A stretch of 64,000 nt of DNA from Bacillus sp. NTK034 (GTDB lineage: Bacteria > Bacillota > Bacilli > Bacillales > Cytobacillaceae). A model generated the notes under the pieces. That model had not been told where the DNA came from. It saw nothing but the letters and a program-made list of their open reading frames with translations, and made no database searches. Shown here piece after piece: positions 37,537 to 45,360 of this stretch (within the stretch, counting starts at the first letter, position 1; every line of letters starts with the position of its first letter). A program made the position numbers and the translations under genes. Location of the stretch: NCBI RefSeq assembly GCF_017303275.1, contig NZ_JAFKOJ010000002.1, forward strand, positions 1-64,000. The letters run 5' to 3'.

Positions 37537-38661
37537 GTGATGAAAATTTTATTAAAAAACGCATTCATTTACCCTATTGCTTCCCCTGCTTTTCATGGGG
37601 ATGTCTTAGTTGAGAACGGAAAAATATTAAAGACAGGCAAGAATTTGAAGTCTGATTCTAATGTAAAAATTATTGACTGCCATAGCCACCACCTGCTTCC
37701 GGGCTTCATAGATGTTCATACTCATTTGGGACTGTATGATGAAGGCACCGGATGGGCAGGCAATGATGCCAACGAAACAATTGAACCGTTGAGCCCGCAC
37801 ATTCGAGCTATGGATGGAGTATATCCTCTTGATCCCGCATTTGCCGATGCTGTGAAATATGGCATAACAACTGCCCATATTATGCCAGGCAGTGCCAATG
37901 TAATTGGGGGAACTACTTCTGTTATTAAGACTGCAGGAAAAAATATCAGCAAAATGATTATCCAGGAAACAGCCGGACTTAAGATTGCCCTTGGAGAAAA
38001 TCCAAAACGGATTCACAGCCATGGCAACAAGGATTCAATTACAAGAATGGGGATAATGGGTATGCTGCGGGAAGCCTTTTATGAAGCTTTACAGTGCGAT
38101 AACCCTGACTCTTTTCGGTTTTCACCGCTTGTAAAAGCGCTTAAAAGAGAAATTCCCGTCAGGATTCACGCGCACAGGGCAGATGATATTATTTCTGCAA
38201 TCCGCTTTGCAGAAGAATTCAACCTGGATCTTCGGATCGAACATTGTACAGAAGGCCATTTAATTGCGGACGAATTGGAAGGGTTGAATTTAAAGGTATC
38301 AGTCGGGCCCACTTTAACAAGAAGGTCCAAAGTGGAGTTGAAGAACAAAACCTGGAAAACGTACCAGCAGCTGACAGAGCATGGTGTTGAAGTTTCAATC
38401 ACTACAGATCATCCCTACACACCTGTGCAGTATTTAAATATGTGTGCAGCTATTGCAGTCCGGGAAGGCCTTTCAGAACAAAAGGCCTTGGAAGGAATCA
38501 CCATTCTGCCGGCAAAAAACCTAAGGATCGATAATCAGCTTGGGAGCATTGAGGAAGGAAAAGATGCCGATTTAGTTTTGTGGAACCATCACCCATTTCA
38601 CTTTCTTTCCAAGCCGAAATGGACAATGATAGGCGGAAATTTTGTGTACAGGGAATCGTGA
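37537..38661 (+). CDS. amidohydrolase (imidazolonepropionase-like)
   Basis: The 374-residue metal-dependent hydrolase shows the amidohydrolase metal sites: LLPGFIDVHTHLGL near residue 57, RIHAHRADD near 210, RIEHCTEGH near 235 and ITTDHPYTP near 288, and the terminal IEEGKDADLVLWNHHPF. It should cleave an amide or C-N bond of an unknown substrate; the family includes isoaspartyl- and prolidase-like enzymes. Start is GTG at 37537 or the next codon ATG, with AAAGGA upstream. Stand-alone gene. Confidence 0.88.
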   Translation: MMKILLKNAFIYPIASPAFHGDVLVENGKILKTGKNLKSDSNVKIIDCHSHHLLPGFIDVHTHLGLYDEGTGWAGNDANETIEPLSPHIRAMDGVYPLDPAFADAVKYGITTAHIMPGSANVIGGTTSVIKTAGKNISKMIIQETAGLKIALGENPKRIHSHGNKDSITRMGIMGMLREAFYEALQCDNPDSFRFSPLVKALKREIPVRIHAHRADDIISAIRFAEEFNLDLRIEHCTEGHLIADELEGLNLKVSVGPTLTRRSKVELKNKTWKTYQQLTEHGVEVSITTDHPYTPVQYLNMCAAIAVREGLSEQKALEGITILPAKNLRIDNQLGSIEEGKDADLVLWNHHPFHFLSKPKWTMIGGNFVYRES

Positions 38662-38767
38662 ACCTGTGTCGAATATCGCTGGTGTAATTTGACATAAAAT
38701 CGCAAAAAAAATAATCAAAAAACCTATTTCCTTTTTGATTTTTTTTTAGTATTATACCTAAAGTGAA

Positions 38768-38974
38768 GTGAAAATTTTGCTTCTTTATGACAGACAATCT
38801 AATATCGGAAACGATAGTAATAGGGAAGGCAAATGGTGCGCCACCAGTTATCTGGTTCTAGTGGGTTCGATTCCCACCCCGAAATTTTTTAGCAGCATAA
38901 TAAAAAATTTCGAGGGTGGACCGAAGGCTCTATTTGGCATGGAGTAGGACTGCCCTCAATTGGAGGGATATCCT
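38768..38974 (+). promoter_or_regulatory. complex 5' leader with tRNA-like hairpins and a Shine-Dalgarno-masking hairpin
   Basis: In order: GGC(9 nt with GG)GCC hairpin (38828-38842), ACCAG-TTAT-CTGGT hairpin (38843-38856), and a canonical T-arm shape GTGGG-TTCGATT-CCCAC (38861-38877). Then comes an 18-bp stem (38874-38891 with 38901-38919) that uses the same bases as the T-arm, and finally CCCTC-AATTG-GAGGG (38953-38967), which hides the ribosome site of the GNAT gene. I know no riboswitch class with this layout. There is no acceptor stem, so it is not a tRNA gene. Confidence 0.55.
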
Positions 38975-39535
38975 ATGCTCAAGAAACGTGATCTTCACGA
39001 CTGCCATGCTTTATTTGATTTAATGACGCACCCTGATGTCTTCCCTTTTGTTCGCCAAAAAGCCAATTGTTATGATGAGTTTATGTTTATTACAAAGCAG
39101 ACAATCGAAGCAGAAGAACGCGGTGAATTGATTTCACGCACAATTCTTGATGAATGGGGCGCTCCGATTGGGACGATCAATTTGTATGACATCCAGGAAA
39201 ATGCCGGTTTCTTAGGCACATGGCTTGGCAAGCCCTATCATGGGAAGGGCTATAACAAATTAGCAAAAGATGCTTTCTTTGAAGAGCTCTTTTTTGAAGC
39301 CGGCATTGAAACAATCTTTATGCGGATCCGTAAAGAAAATATCCGCTCGCAAAAAGCTGCAGAAAAGCTTCCTTATGTCATTCTTGCAAATGAAACAAGA
39401 AAGTCTGTTTATGACCAGCTGAATGCAACTGAAAAGATTTACAATTTATATGAGATCCCAAAAGATCTATATACTCTTCATGTAATGCGTCATGGAGCAG
39501 CAGTCCAAGAATCGTCCCAATTATTGGAGGCTTAA
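38975..39535 (+). CDS. GNAT family N-acetyltransferase (RimJ/RimL-like)
   Basis: The 186-residue enzyme has the GNAT folds TINLYDIQENAGFLGTWLGKPYHGKGYNKLA (acetyl-CoA loop, with GKPYHGKGYN replacing the usual Q/RxxGxG/A) and IRKENIRSQKAAEKLPY. It resembles ribosomal-protein or small-molecule acetyltransferases of the RimJ/RimL group; substrate unknown. The ATG at 38975 is eight bases after GAGGG; an in-frame TTG at 38960 lies within the masking hairpin and is unlikely. Its long structured leader suggests it is controlled at the RNA level. Confidence 0.87.
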   Translation: MLKKRDLHDCHALFDLMTHPDVFPFVRQKANCYDEFMFITKQTIEAEERGELISRTILDEWGAPIGTINLYDIQENAGFLGTWLGKPYHGKGYNKLAKDAFFEELFFEAGIETIFMRIRKENIRSQKAAEKLPYVILANETRKSVYDQLNATEKIYNLYEIPKDLYTLHVMRHGAAVQESSQLLEA

Positions 39536-39540
39536 AAGAA

Positions 39541-39606
39541 AACGGAAGGGCCTTGCCCACCCCAGACACCTCGAGGGGGGGCTAGGCGCTGGAGCTAGAC
39601 AGCTCT
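39541..39606 (+). repeat. dispersed repeat, copy at 39.5 kb
   Basis: Plus strand: AACGGAAGGGCCTTGCCCAC, CCTCGAGGGGGGG and GGCGCTGGAGCTAGACA. It shares its two ends with the reverse-oriented copy at 57.1 kb and its right end with those at 27.0 and 63.0 kb. No coding capacity. Confidence 0.8.
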
Positions 39607-39646
39607 CGAAGTACAAAGATATATACTCTATAAATAATAAAAACGC

Positions 39647-39674
39647 AAAGCACTTGCATAGAAGCAAGTGCTTT
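39647..39674. terminator. bidirectional terminator
   Basis: AAAGCACTTGC / GCAAGTGCTTT hairpin with T-rich tails on both strands. It closes the small minus-strand gene at 39686 and the transcript from the GNAT gene. Confidence 0.87.
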
Positions 39675-39685
39675 TTATTATTCTT

Positions 39686-39844
39686 TCAATTGATAATATT
39701 GGATTCCGGTTCATCTGTTTTTTCTCTTATACCGTAATGGGCCAGCAATTCTTCCAGCTCTTCATTTGTAAGTGTTTCAAAACGTCCGTCCACAAATGAA
39801 ACTTGAGTCTGATTTGGATTAATCCTATTTATATTGAAGCTCAT
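39686..39844 (-). CDS. small protein of 52 residues, unknown function
   Basis: On the minus strand an ATG at 39844, with GGAGG seven to eight bases before, opens a 52-residue frame that starts MSFNINRINPNQTQVSF, continues VDGRFETLTNEELEELLAHYG and ends PESNIIN. A terminator follows 12 bases after the stop. Promoter-sized space, a good ribosome site, a helix-rich charged product and a terminator together make it a real gene, though short. No family recognised; it has no membrane segment. Confidence 0.75.
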   Translation of the reverse strand: MSFNINRINPNQTQVSFVDGRFETLTNEELEELLAHYGIREKTDEPESNIIN

Positions 39845-40078
39845 CTTTCTGCCTCCTTCAAGTCAAGTTTTGGAAATGGCTGCTTTTAATATTTATACTC
39901 GCCGATTGAAAGATTTTTATTCCCATTATTAAAAAGTTCACATAATTTAAACTTTTTTAATTTATCAATTGCCTATTCTACTATAGCTGTTTTCCCTGGA
40001 TAAAAGGCCTGGATTTGAGCCGGCTTCTCTTTAGTATGATATAATTCTCTAGTTACTTTATAGAAAGAGGAAAGATTC

Positions 40079-41443
40079 ATGAATCAGACATACAGCAAAA
40101 AACAAAAACTGCATCAGCTGCTGGTGATTTTAGTTCCAATACTAGTAACCCAGCTGGCGATGTACTCCATGACATTTATTGATACTTTAATGACCGGCCG
40201 CTATCATTCACAGGACCTGGCAGGTGTAGCGATTGGATCCTCACTTTGGGTCCCTGTGTTCACCGGTCTGAGCGGCATACTTCTTGCAGTTACACCGATC
40301 GTATCCCACTTGGTGGGAGCAAAGAAACAGAGTGAGGAAGTTGCTTTTTCTGTCATTCAGGGTGTTTATCTTTCCATCATTATGGCCGTCCTTGTATTCG
40401 CCGGTGGAGCACTCTCCTTAAATCCAATCTTAAGTGGAATGAATCTCGAAAACAGGGTCCATGACACAGCTTTCAACTACCTTGCAGCCTTAAGCACAGG
40501 ATTGATTCCCCTGTTTGTCTACAATGTATTAAGATCGTTTATTGACGCTCTTGGAAAAACCAGGGTCAGTATGATCATTACTCTTCTTTCACTGCCGATA
40601 AATGCTGTGTTTAACTATATGCTTATATACGGCAAGTGGGGATTTCCAGAACTCGGAGGAGCAGGTGCTGGTTATGCTTCTTCTGTTACTTACTGGCTGA
40701 TCATGCTCATTTCATTTTTTATTATTCATAAAAATTCGCCATTCTCGAATTATGGAGTTTTCAGGAATTTGCATGCTGTTTCAATCAGCAAATGGAAAGA
40801 AATTCTAATGATTGGCATCCCAATTGGCTTATCGATTTTTTTCGAAACAAGCATTTTCTCAGCAGTTACTTTATTAATGAGCACATTCGAAACTGCGGTT
40901 ATCGCCGCTCATCAGATTGCCCTTAATTTTGCATCGCTTCTTTATATGATACCGCTCAGCATCTCAATGGCATTAACAATAGTTGTAGGATTTGAAGCAG
41001 GGGCTGCACGATTTAGGGATGCTAAAGAGTACAGCTGGATCGGGGTAGGCATTGCCGTAATCATGGCATTAATTTGTGCAGTCATCCTTTTGGCTTTCCC
41101 AAAAGAAGTTGCATCTATTTATACAAAAGACGGCGATGTATTAAAATTAACGGCCCATTTTTTAATCTATGCCATGTTCTTTCAGCTTTCAGATGCCATT
41201 CAGGCACCTGTTCAGGGAGCATTAAGAGGGTATAAGGACGTAAACGTAACCTTTATTATGTCACTTATTTCTTATTGGGTCATCGGTCTGCCATTTGGTT
41301 ATTATCTTGCCAATTATACAAACTGGGGGGCATATGGTTATTGGATCGGCTTAATTACAGGACTTGCAGCTGGCGCCATTACTTTAACAAGCCGGCTGAT
41401 TTTTCTTCAAAACAAAAAATATCCAGCATCCATGAAAGTTTAA
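40079..41443 (+). CDS. MATE family multidrug/cation exporter
   Basis: The 454-residue protein has twelve spans in two similar halves and MATE features: ILVPILVTQLAMYSMTFIDTLMTGRYHSQDLAGVAIG in the first half and QIALNFASLLYMIPLSISMALTIVVGFEAGA in the second. It should export cationic compounds in exchange for Na+ or H+. AAAGAGGAAAG precedes the ATG. A bidirectional terminator follows. NorM-type assignment is likely but the substrate is not known. Confidence 0.93.
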   Translation: MNQTYSKKQKLHQLLVILVPILVTQLAMYSMTFIDTLMTGRYHSQDLAGVAIGSSLWVPVFTGLSGILLAVTPIVSHLVGAKKQSEEVAFSVIQGVYLSIIMAVLVFAGGALSLNPILSGMNLENRVHDTAFNYLAALSTGLIPLFVYNVLRSFIDALGKTRVSMIITLLSLPINAVFNYMLIYGKWGFPELGGAGAGYASSVTYWLIMLISFFIIHKNSPFSNYGVFRNLHAVSISKWKEILMIGIPIGLSIFFETSIFSAVTLLMSTFETAVIAAHQIALNFASLLYMIPLSISMALTIVVGFEAGAARFRDAKEYSWIGVGIAVIMALICAVILLAFPKEVASIYTKDGDVLKLTAHFLIYAMFFQLSDAIQAPVQGALRGYKDVNVTFIMSLISYWVIGLPFGYYLANYTNWGAYGYWIGLITGLAAGAITLTSRLIFLQNKKYPASMKV

Positions 41444-41445
41444 AA

Positions 41446-41480
41446 AAAGGCAGAAGAATTCAGTTCTTCTGCCTTTTTTA
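41446..41480. terminator. bidirectional terminator between MATE and SDR genes
   Basis: AAAGGCAGAAGAA / TTCTTCTGCCTTT, 13 perfect pairs, with A-rich and T-rich flanks, between two convergent stops. Confidence 0.93.
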
Positions 41481-41485
41481 TAAGT

Positions 41486-42259
41486 TTACCCCTGATAAAT
41501 TTTACCAAGTACGTCTTTTCCCCCTGTAACCGGGATAATGCTGCCTGTAATAAAATCGGATTTTTCATCTGTCAGAAAGCTGATTACACGGGCAATATCC
41601 TCACCTGTTCCCGGTCTTCCAACTGGTGATGCATTTTCCTGAACCTCAGCAGCTTCTTCAATTTTTTTTTCTTTCCATTCCCCGACAATATCTCCTGGAC
41701 AAACCATATTTGCGGTTATTCCATTCCCTGCCTCTTCAAGTGCAATAGATTTCGTCAAAGACGCAGCTCCTGTTTTTGCAGCCGCAAAAGCGGAACGATA
41801 GATCCAGCCCGAAGCTGATTCTACTCGATCAAATCCAATTGTAATAATCCTTCCCCATCCAATTTCCCTCATTTTCGGGATAAATAATTTGGATAAATAA
41901 AATACCGCATTTAAATTCCCATTAATCAGATAATTCCATTGTTCGAAGGTATAATCCAGCATCTCTTTTCTTTCATGTACGTAAGGGCCTGCATTATGAA
42001 TGACTATATCGATGACTGGGAATTCATAAAAAGCAGCTTCTGACATTTTTACACATTCGGCTGGTATAGAAATATCTCCCTGCAGAGCAATATTTTTAGT
42101 TCCATATTTTTTGGTCAGTTCCCGGCATAATGAGACAGCTTCCTTTTGACTGCTACGGTAATTGATCACCAGATCGATGCCTTTTGCGCCAAGCACATGC
42201 GCCGTTCTTTTCCCGATTCCTGTTGCTCCTCCCGTGATTAAAGCTGCTTTATTTCTCAC
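41486..42259 (-). CDS. SDR family oxidoreductase lacking the catalytic Tyr
   Basis: The 257-residue protein has the Rossmann start ALITGGATGIGKRTA, NAG (HNAGPYVHE) and closing PVTGGKDVLG of FabG-like SDRs. The usual YxxxK is here FAAAK (within YRSAFAAAKTGAASLTKSIA), so the catalytic Tyr is Phe, and the expected Ser region reads IITIGFDRVESASGW. A conserved CPGDIVGEWKE follows. Such Ser/Tyr-less SDRs exist as a Bacillus subgroup. It may bind NADP(H) without ordinary reductase activity. No ribosome site stronger than GAGGGG is seen before the ATG. Confidence 0.85.
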   Translation of the reverse strand: MRNKAALITGGATGIGKRTAHVLGAKGIDLVINYRSSQKEAVSLCRELTKKYGTKNIALQGDISIPAECVKMSEAAFYEFPVIDIVIHNAGPYVHERKEMLDYTFEQWNYLINGNLNAVFYLSKLFIPKMREIGWGRIITIGFDRVESASGWIYRSAFAAAKTGAASLTKSIALEEAGNGITANMVCPGDIVGEWKEKKIEEAAEVQENASPVGRPGTGEDIARVISFLTDEKSDFITGSIIPVTGGKDVLGKIYQG

Positions 42260-42400
42260 AAAATTACCCCTCAGTATTTAATAAATTTTATATACATCAA
42301 TACCAATATACTAGTAATTACAGTGTATTAATGCAAATAATAAGAAGTTTTTTTCACTTTCAGCAACAGGGGCTTTGCAAAACTTAAAAATCCATTATTA

Positions 42401-42428
42401 ACGGTTAGGCGTTTCTCCGCATAGAATA
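42401..42428 (+). promoter_or_regulatory. sigma-K-like promoter before the Hsp20-type coat genes
   Basis: AC (42401-42402), 17 bases, then CATAGAATA (42420-42428), agreeing with the sigma-K consensus AC-16/17-CATAnnnTA. About 60 bases lie between it and the first coding start. Sigma-K works in the mother cell late in sporulation, which suits coat genes. Confidence 0.6.
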
Positions 42429-42488
42429 TATGGCATAGTGATGAATCATTAGCCTAGCCGGCAGCTTAGCATGGAAAGGATGAGAAGG

Positions 42489-42971
42489 ATGTTTCCATGG
42501 AACCTTTTTCCATTTAATAAAGATATGAAAAGTCCTCCCCATCAAATGAAACCGGAGGATATTGATAAATATGTTCGAAATATCATGGGGCAAATGTTTC
42601 CTCAAAATATGCAGGAAATGAACGGAACACCAGATTTTATGAAGGGCTTTAATACAGCAGCACCTGGAGCTAATCACCAGCCAAATTCTGCACCACTGAA
42701 TGCTTCCGTCTTTGAAACACATGATTATGTTTTTGTCAGATTCCCCATCAAAAACGAGGACTGGTTAAAAAAAATGAAACTTTACCACACATCCAACCAA
42801 ATGATTATTGAACATATTCCTGAGAAAGACGATAAGCACATCATTACTCTCCCTGCTATTGTCAGGAAAAAAGGATCATCAGCCAGCTGCAAAGAGGGGT
42901 ATATGGAGATAAAAATACCTAAAAACGTCGATATGCAATTTTCGGAAATTGATGTAACGGAAATTTTATAA
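42489..42971 (+). CDS. Hsp20-like spore coat/germination protein (GerT/CotP-like)
   Basis: The 160-residue protein starts MFPWNLFPFNKDMKSP, then KPEDIDKYVRNIMGQMFPQ, and has a C-terminal alpha-crystallin-like beta domain (about residues 75-155; FETHDYVFVRFPIKNEDWLKKMKLYHTSNQMIIEHI). Bacillus coat proteins CotM, CotP and GerT are of this sort. The ATG at 42489 is preferred, nine bases after AAAGGA, over in-frame ATGs at 42471 and 42480. It is followed after 13 bases by a second Hsp20-like gene. Confidence 0.75.
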   Translation: MFPWNLFPFNKDMKSPPHQMKPEDIDKYVRNIMGQMFPQNMQEMNGTPDFMKGFNTAAPGANHQPNSAPLNASVFETHDYVFVRFPIKNEDWLKKMKLYHTSNQMIIEHIPEKDDKHIITLPAIVRKKGSSASCKEGYMEIKIPKNVDMQFSEIDVTEIL

Positions 42972-42984
42972 AGGGGGCATCTTT

Positions 42985-43473
42985 ATGGAACTGGAAAAAT
43001 GGAAAGAACTAATAAAAATGTCCTCCCAATATCAAAATCAGGATTTCTGGGAAACCTTTATATCGCCTGAGAATCCCGGTCACAATAAAAAACATTCTTT
43101 TTCAGGACTGGAACAGGAAAAAATCAATCGTTTCCTATCAAATCAGGATATTTATCCGCGATGTGACATGTATGAGTACGATGGGAATATCAAAATTGAA
43201 GCAGAGCTCTCCGGTGTATGCATCAATGACATTAAAGTATCTCTCGTACAAAATGAACTAATTATTAAAGGAAAATGTTCATCATTTCATCAGCATTTGC
43301 GCTATTATCTGAAGGAAAGACATAGCAGATCCTTTGAAAAAGTGCTGACCCTCCCTATGCCCGTTGATAAATATTCAATAGAAACGTCATTCGAAAATGG
43401 GATACTTTCCATTACTCTTCCCATCTCATTCCAAGAGGAAGAAGTAATACCCATTTTTGTAAAAAGTGAATAA
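42985..43473 (+). CDS. second Hsp20/alpha-crystallin-like coat-type protein
   Basis: The 162-residue protein has an N-terminal helical part and a C-terminal Hsp20 domain (from about residue 50: PRCDMYEYDGNIKIEAELSGVCINDIKVSLVQNELIIKGKC, then FEKVLTLPMPVDKYSIETSFENGILSITLP). The A-x-x-x-n-G-v-L motif of small heat-shock proteins is seen as FENGILSITLP. It probably acts as a structural protein in the spore coat, not as a general chaperone. AAAGGGGG stands before the ATG. Operon with the preceding gene. Confidence 0.82.
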   Translation: MELEKWKELIKMSSQYQNQDFWETFISPENPGHNKKHSFSGLEQEKINRFLSNQDIYPRCDMYEYDGNIKIEAELSGVCINDIKVSLVQNELIIKGKCSSFHQHLRYYLKERHSRSFEKVLTLPMPVDKYSIETSFENGILSITLPISFQEEEVIPIFVKSE

Positions 43474-43479
43474 AAAAAC

Positions 43480-43977
43480 CTAATCAAGCAGTTTATCATA
43501 ACAATAAAAAGGGTTCTCCCGATCCATGAAGATTGTACCTGCATTGACATATCCGTTTTTTTCAAATAATCTTTGAGCCTTTTTATTAAGCGAGTATGTA
43601 TCGGTTCTCATATACGGTATCCCTTTACTGACAGCATGTTCTTCAGCATAATTAATTAACTTGCTCGCAATTCCCTCACCTCTGATCTCTGGATCTACTG
43701 CCAGACGGTGGAAAACAAAACACGGCTCATCTTTTCTCCACGAGGCATTTTTATATTCCTCTGCCTGGATTTGATCAACAGTAATGGAACCTGCGACTTT
43801 TCCTTCATAGATGAAAGTGTACAAATTGCCCGTTTCAACATCAGCTAAAAAATCCTGATCCTGGGGATAAGTCCGATTCCACTGGTCATTCCCCTCGGAT
43901 TCCATAATGGCAACAGTTTTCTTAACGATGTCCATAATTTTGTTCAAATCGTCTTTTGTTCCTTTTCTAATATCCAT
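43480..43977 (-). CDS. GNAT family N-acetyltransferase
   Basis: The 165-residue enzyme has the GNAT acetyl-CoA site VDPEIRGEGIASKLINYAEEHA and the final MRTDTYSLNKKAQRLFEKNGYVNAG. It starts at the ATG at 43977, since AGGTGAT is just before; a longer in-frame start has no such site. Substrate unknown; relatives are annotated as phosphinothricin or small-molecule acetyltransferases. Convergent with the Hsp20-like operon, whose stop lies six bases away. Confidence 0.87.
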   Translation of the reverse strand: MDIRKGTKDDLNKIMDIVKKTVAIMESEGNDQWNRTYPQDQDFLADVETGNLYTFIYEGKVAGSITVDQIQAEEYKNASWRKDEPCFVFHRLAVDPEIRGEGIASKLINYAEEHAVSKGIPYMRTDTYSLNKKAQRLFEKNGYVNAGTIFMDRENPFYCYDKLLD

Positions 43978-44115
43978 GTAAATCACCTGTTGATTCAGAT
44001 TTTAGTGTCTTTTACTAATGTCCCATTGAATGATTGAATACATACATAGAGCCGCAGTAAATACTATATTGAATCATAAAGTAAAAGAAGGGATCCAGGC
44101 GACAGCGCAAAAACA

Positions 44116-44146
44116 CATAAAAAGACAGCCTTAAGAGGCTGCCTTT
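44116..44146 (-). terminator. intrinsic terminator of the CAP-domain gene
   Basis: Minus strand AAAGGCAGCCT / AGGCTGTCTTT hairpin followed by TTTTATG. Confidence 0.83.
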
Positions 44147-44160
44147 CACTCAAGCATATA

Positions 44161-44910
44161 TTATTTTCCAATGAACATTTGAGTCCAGTAGTTACCGTCA
44201 GCAACATGGCCAACACCAAGGTGCGTGAAGTTTGCATTCATGATGTTTTTACGGTGGCCTTCACTATTCATCCAAGCTTGTACAACTTCTTCAGGAGACT
44301 GCTGGCCCATAGCAATGTTTTCGCCTGCTGTAGTGTATGAGATGCCGAATTGCTTCATCATATCAAATGGTGAACCGTAAGTTGGGCTGTTATGATCAAA
44401 ATATCCTTTAGACTGCATATCACGTGATTTTTCACGAGCAACTTTGCTTAATTCAACATCTAATTGAAGTGCAGGCACTCCTGCTTTTGCACGTTCCTGG
44501 TTAGTTAATTCAAGTACTTTCTTCTCGTAAGCACTTACTTCAGAAGTTGCAGGTGCTGCTTCTTTTGTCTGTTCAGCAGGTGTTTGCTGCTGTGCAGGCT
44601 GCTGTGCCGGAGCTTTTGCTGTTTCTTGTGCTTTTGCAGGCTGTGCTGCTGGAGCTGCCGGAGCTGCCGGCTTCTGAGCTTCCTGTTTATTTACTTGAAC
44701 ATTTCCCCAATTAATATTGTAGTTTTTAAGGTATTTTTGAAGAATGTTATTGATTTGTTCCTGGCTTAGGTTGCCAGATTGAGAAACTGCGATTTTTTTA
44801 GCTTGCTCAGGAGTAGGACAATTTGAAGCTGCGTCCGCCTGGTTAGCTCCTGGTGCTGATACTAGTAATGCTGCTGCCGCTGCTACTGAGTAAATAACTT
44901 TCTTATTCAT
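44161..44910 (-). CDS. secreted CAP-domain protein (YkwD type)
   Basis: The 249-residue protein has a signal peptide (MNKKVIYSVAAAAALLVSAPGANQADA), an about 70-residue Ala/Pro/Gln-rich linker, and a C-terminal CAP domain (LELTNQERAKAGVPALQLD to the end, with HNSPTYG and WMNSEGHRKNIMNANFTHLGVG). It should be extracellular, with unknown role; B. subtilis YkwD is similar. It ends with the family's WTQMFIGK. The start at 44910 follows GGGAGGATTTATATAC. The preceding 450 bases have a promoter (TGATATGAT) but no other obvious element. Confidence 0.9.
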   Translation of the reverse strand: MNKKVIYSVAAAAALLVSAPGANQADAASNCPTPEQAKKIAVSQSGNLSQEQINNILQKYLKNYNINWGNVQVNKQEAQKPAAPAAPAAQPAKAQETAKAPAQQPAQQQTPAEQTKEAAPATSEVSAYEKKVLELTNQERAKAGVPALQLDVELSKVAREKSRDMQSKGYFDHNSPTYGSPFDMMKQFGISYTTAGENIAMGQQSPEEVVQAWMNSEGHRKNIMNANFTHLGVGHVADGNYWTQMFIGK

Positions 44911-45335
44911 GTATATAAATCCTCCCTGTGTTTGTTTTCTTTGTTGTGTGGTGCTGTGTGACTTGCACAATCATCATATCACAGGGTTTTTCGTAATAAT
45001 TTTGGACAGATTTGACAAATACCTGATTTCGGCACCCCTACGAGACTTTTAAACTAGTCAAATTAGGGCTGCAACTTTTCATAAATCCTTATATTAATAG
45101 GTTTAGGGATATTCATAAATGGGTAATTGTAGGATTGGATTTTTTTCTCTTTAGTGGAAGCGGCTCTGAACAAATACCATTTATATACTAAAAGATCACT
45201 ATTGACAGGTTTTTAGTCTGACATTATTCTTTACTTTTATTACACCATTGTAACAAATGTTGTGGGTATATGTGCCCGGATTTGGGTATTTATCCCCCTA
45301 AAGGAAAGCTATTGCAGAGTAACAAGACCCAAAAC
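44911..45335. other. 425-base intergenic region
   Basis: No gene is seen. An extended -10 (TGATATGAT on the minus strand, -10 at 44973-44978) likely starts the CAP gene. Minor repeats occur: TTCATAAAT at 45078 and 45111, and two GGGTAT boxes near 45264-45288. I see no riboswitch motif. Confidence 0.5.
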
Positions 45336-45360
45336 AAAAAGCAGCAGATGCTGCTGCTTT
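45336..45360 (-). terminator. intrinsic terminator of the two-component operon
   Basis: Minus strand AAAGCAGCAG-CAT-CTGCTGCTTTTTG, next to the stop of the FixH-like gene. Confidence 0.87.

Noticed and set aside
38823..38890. A tRNA gene, suggested by the TTCGATT T-arm and adjacent hairpins
   Set aside because: No seven-pair acceptor stem can be drawn, the anticodon-like loop has only four bases and there is no CCA-compatible 3' end. Described as a leader element.
44911..45335. c-di-AMP or other riboswitch upstream of the CAP-domain gene
   Set aside because: The region is long but I could not find conserved aptamer blocks on the minus strand.
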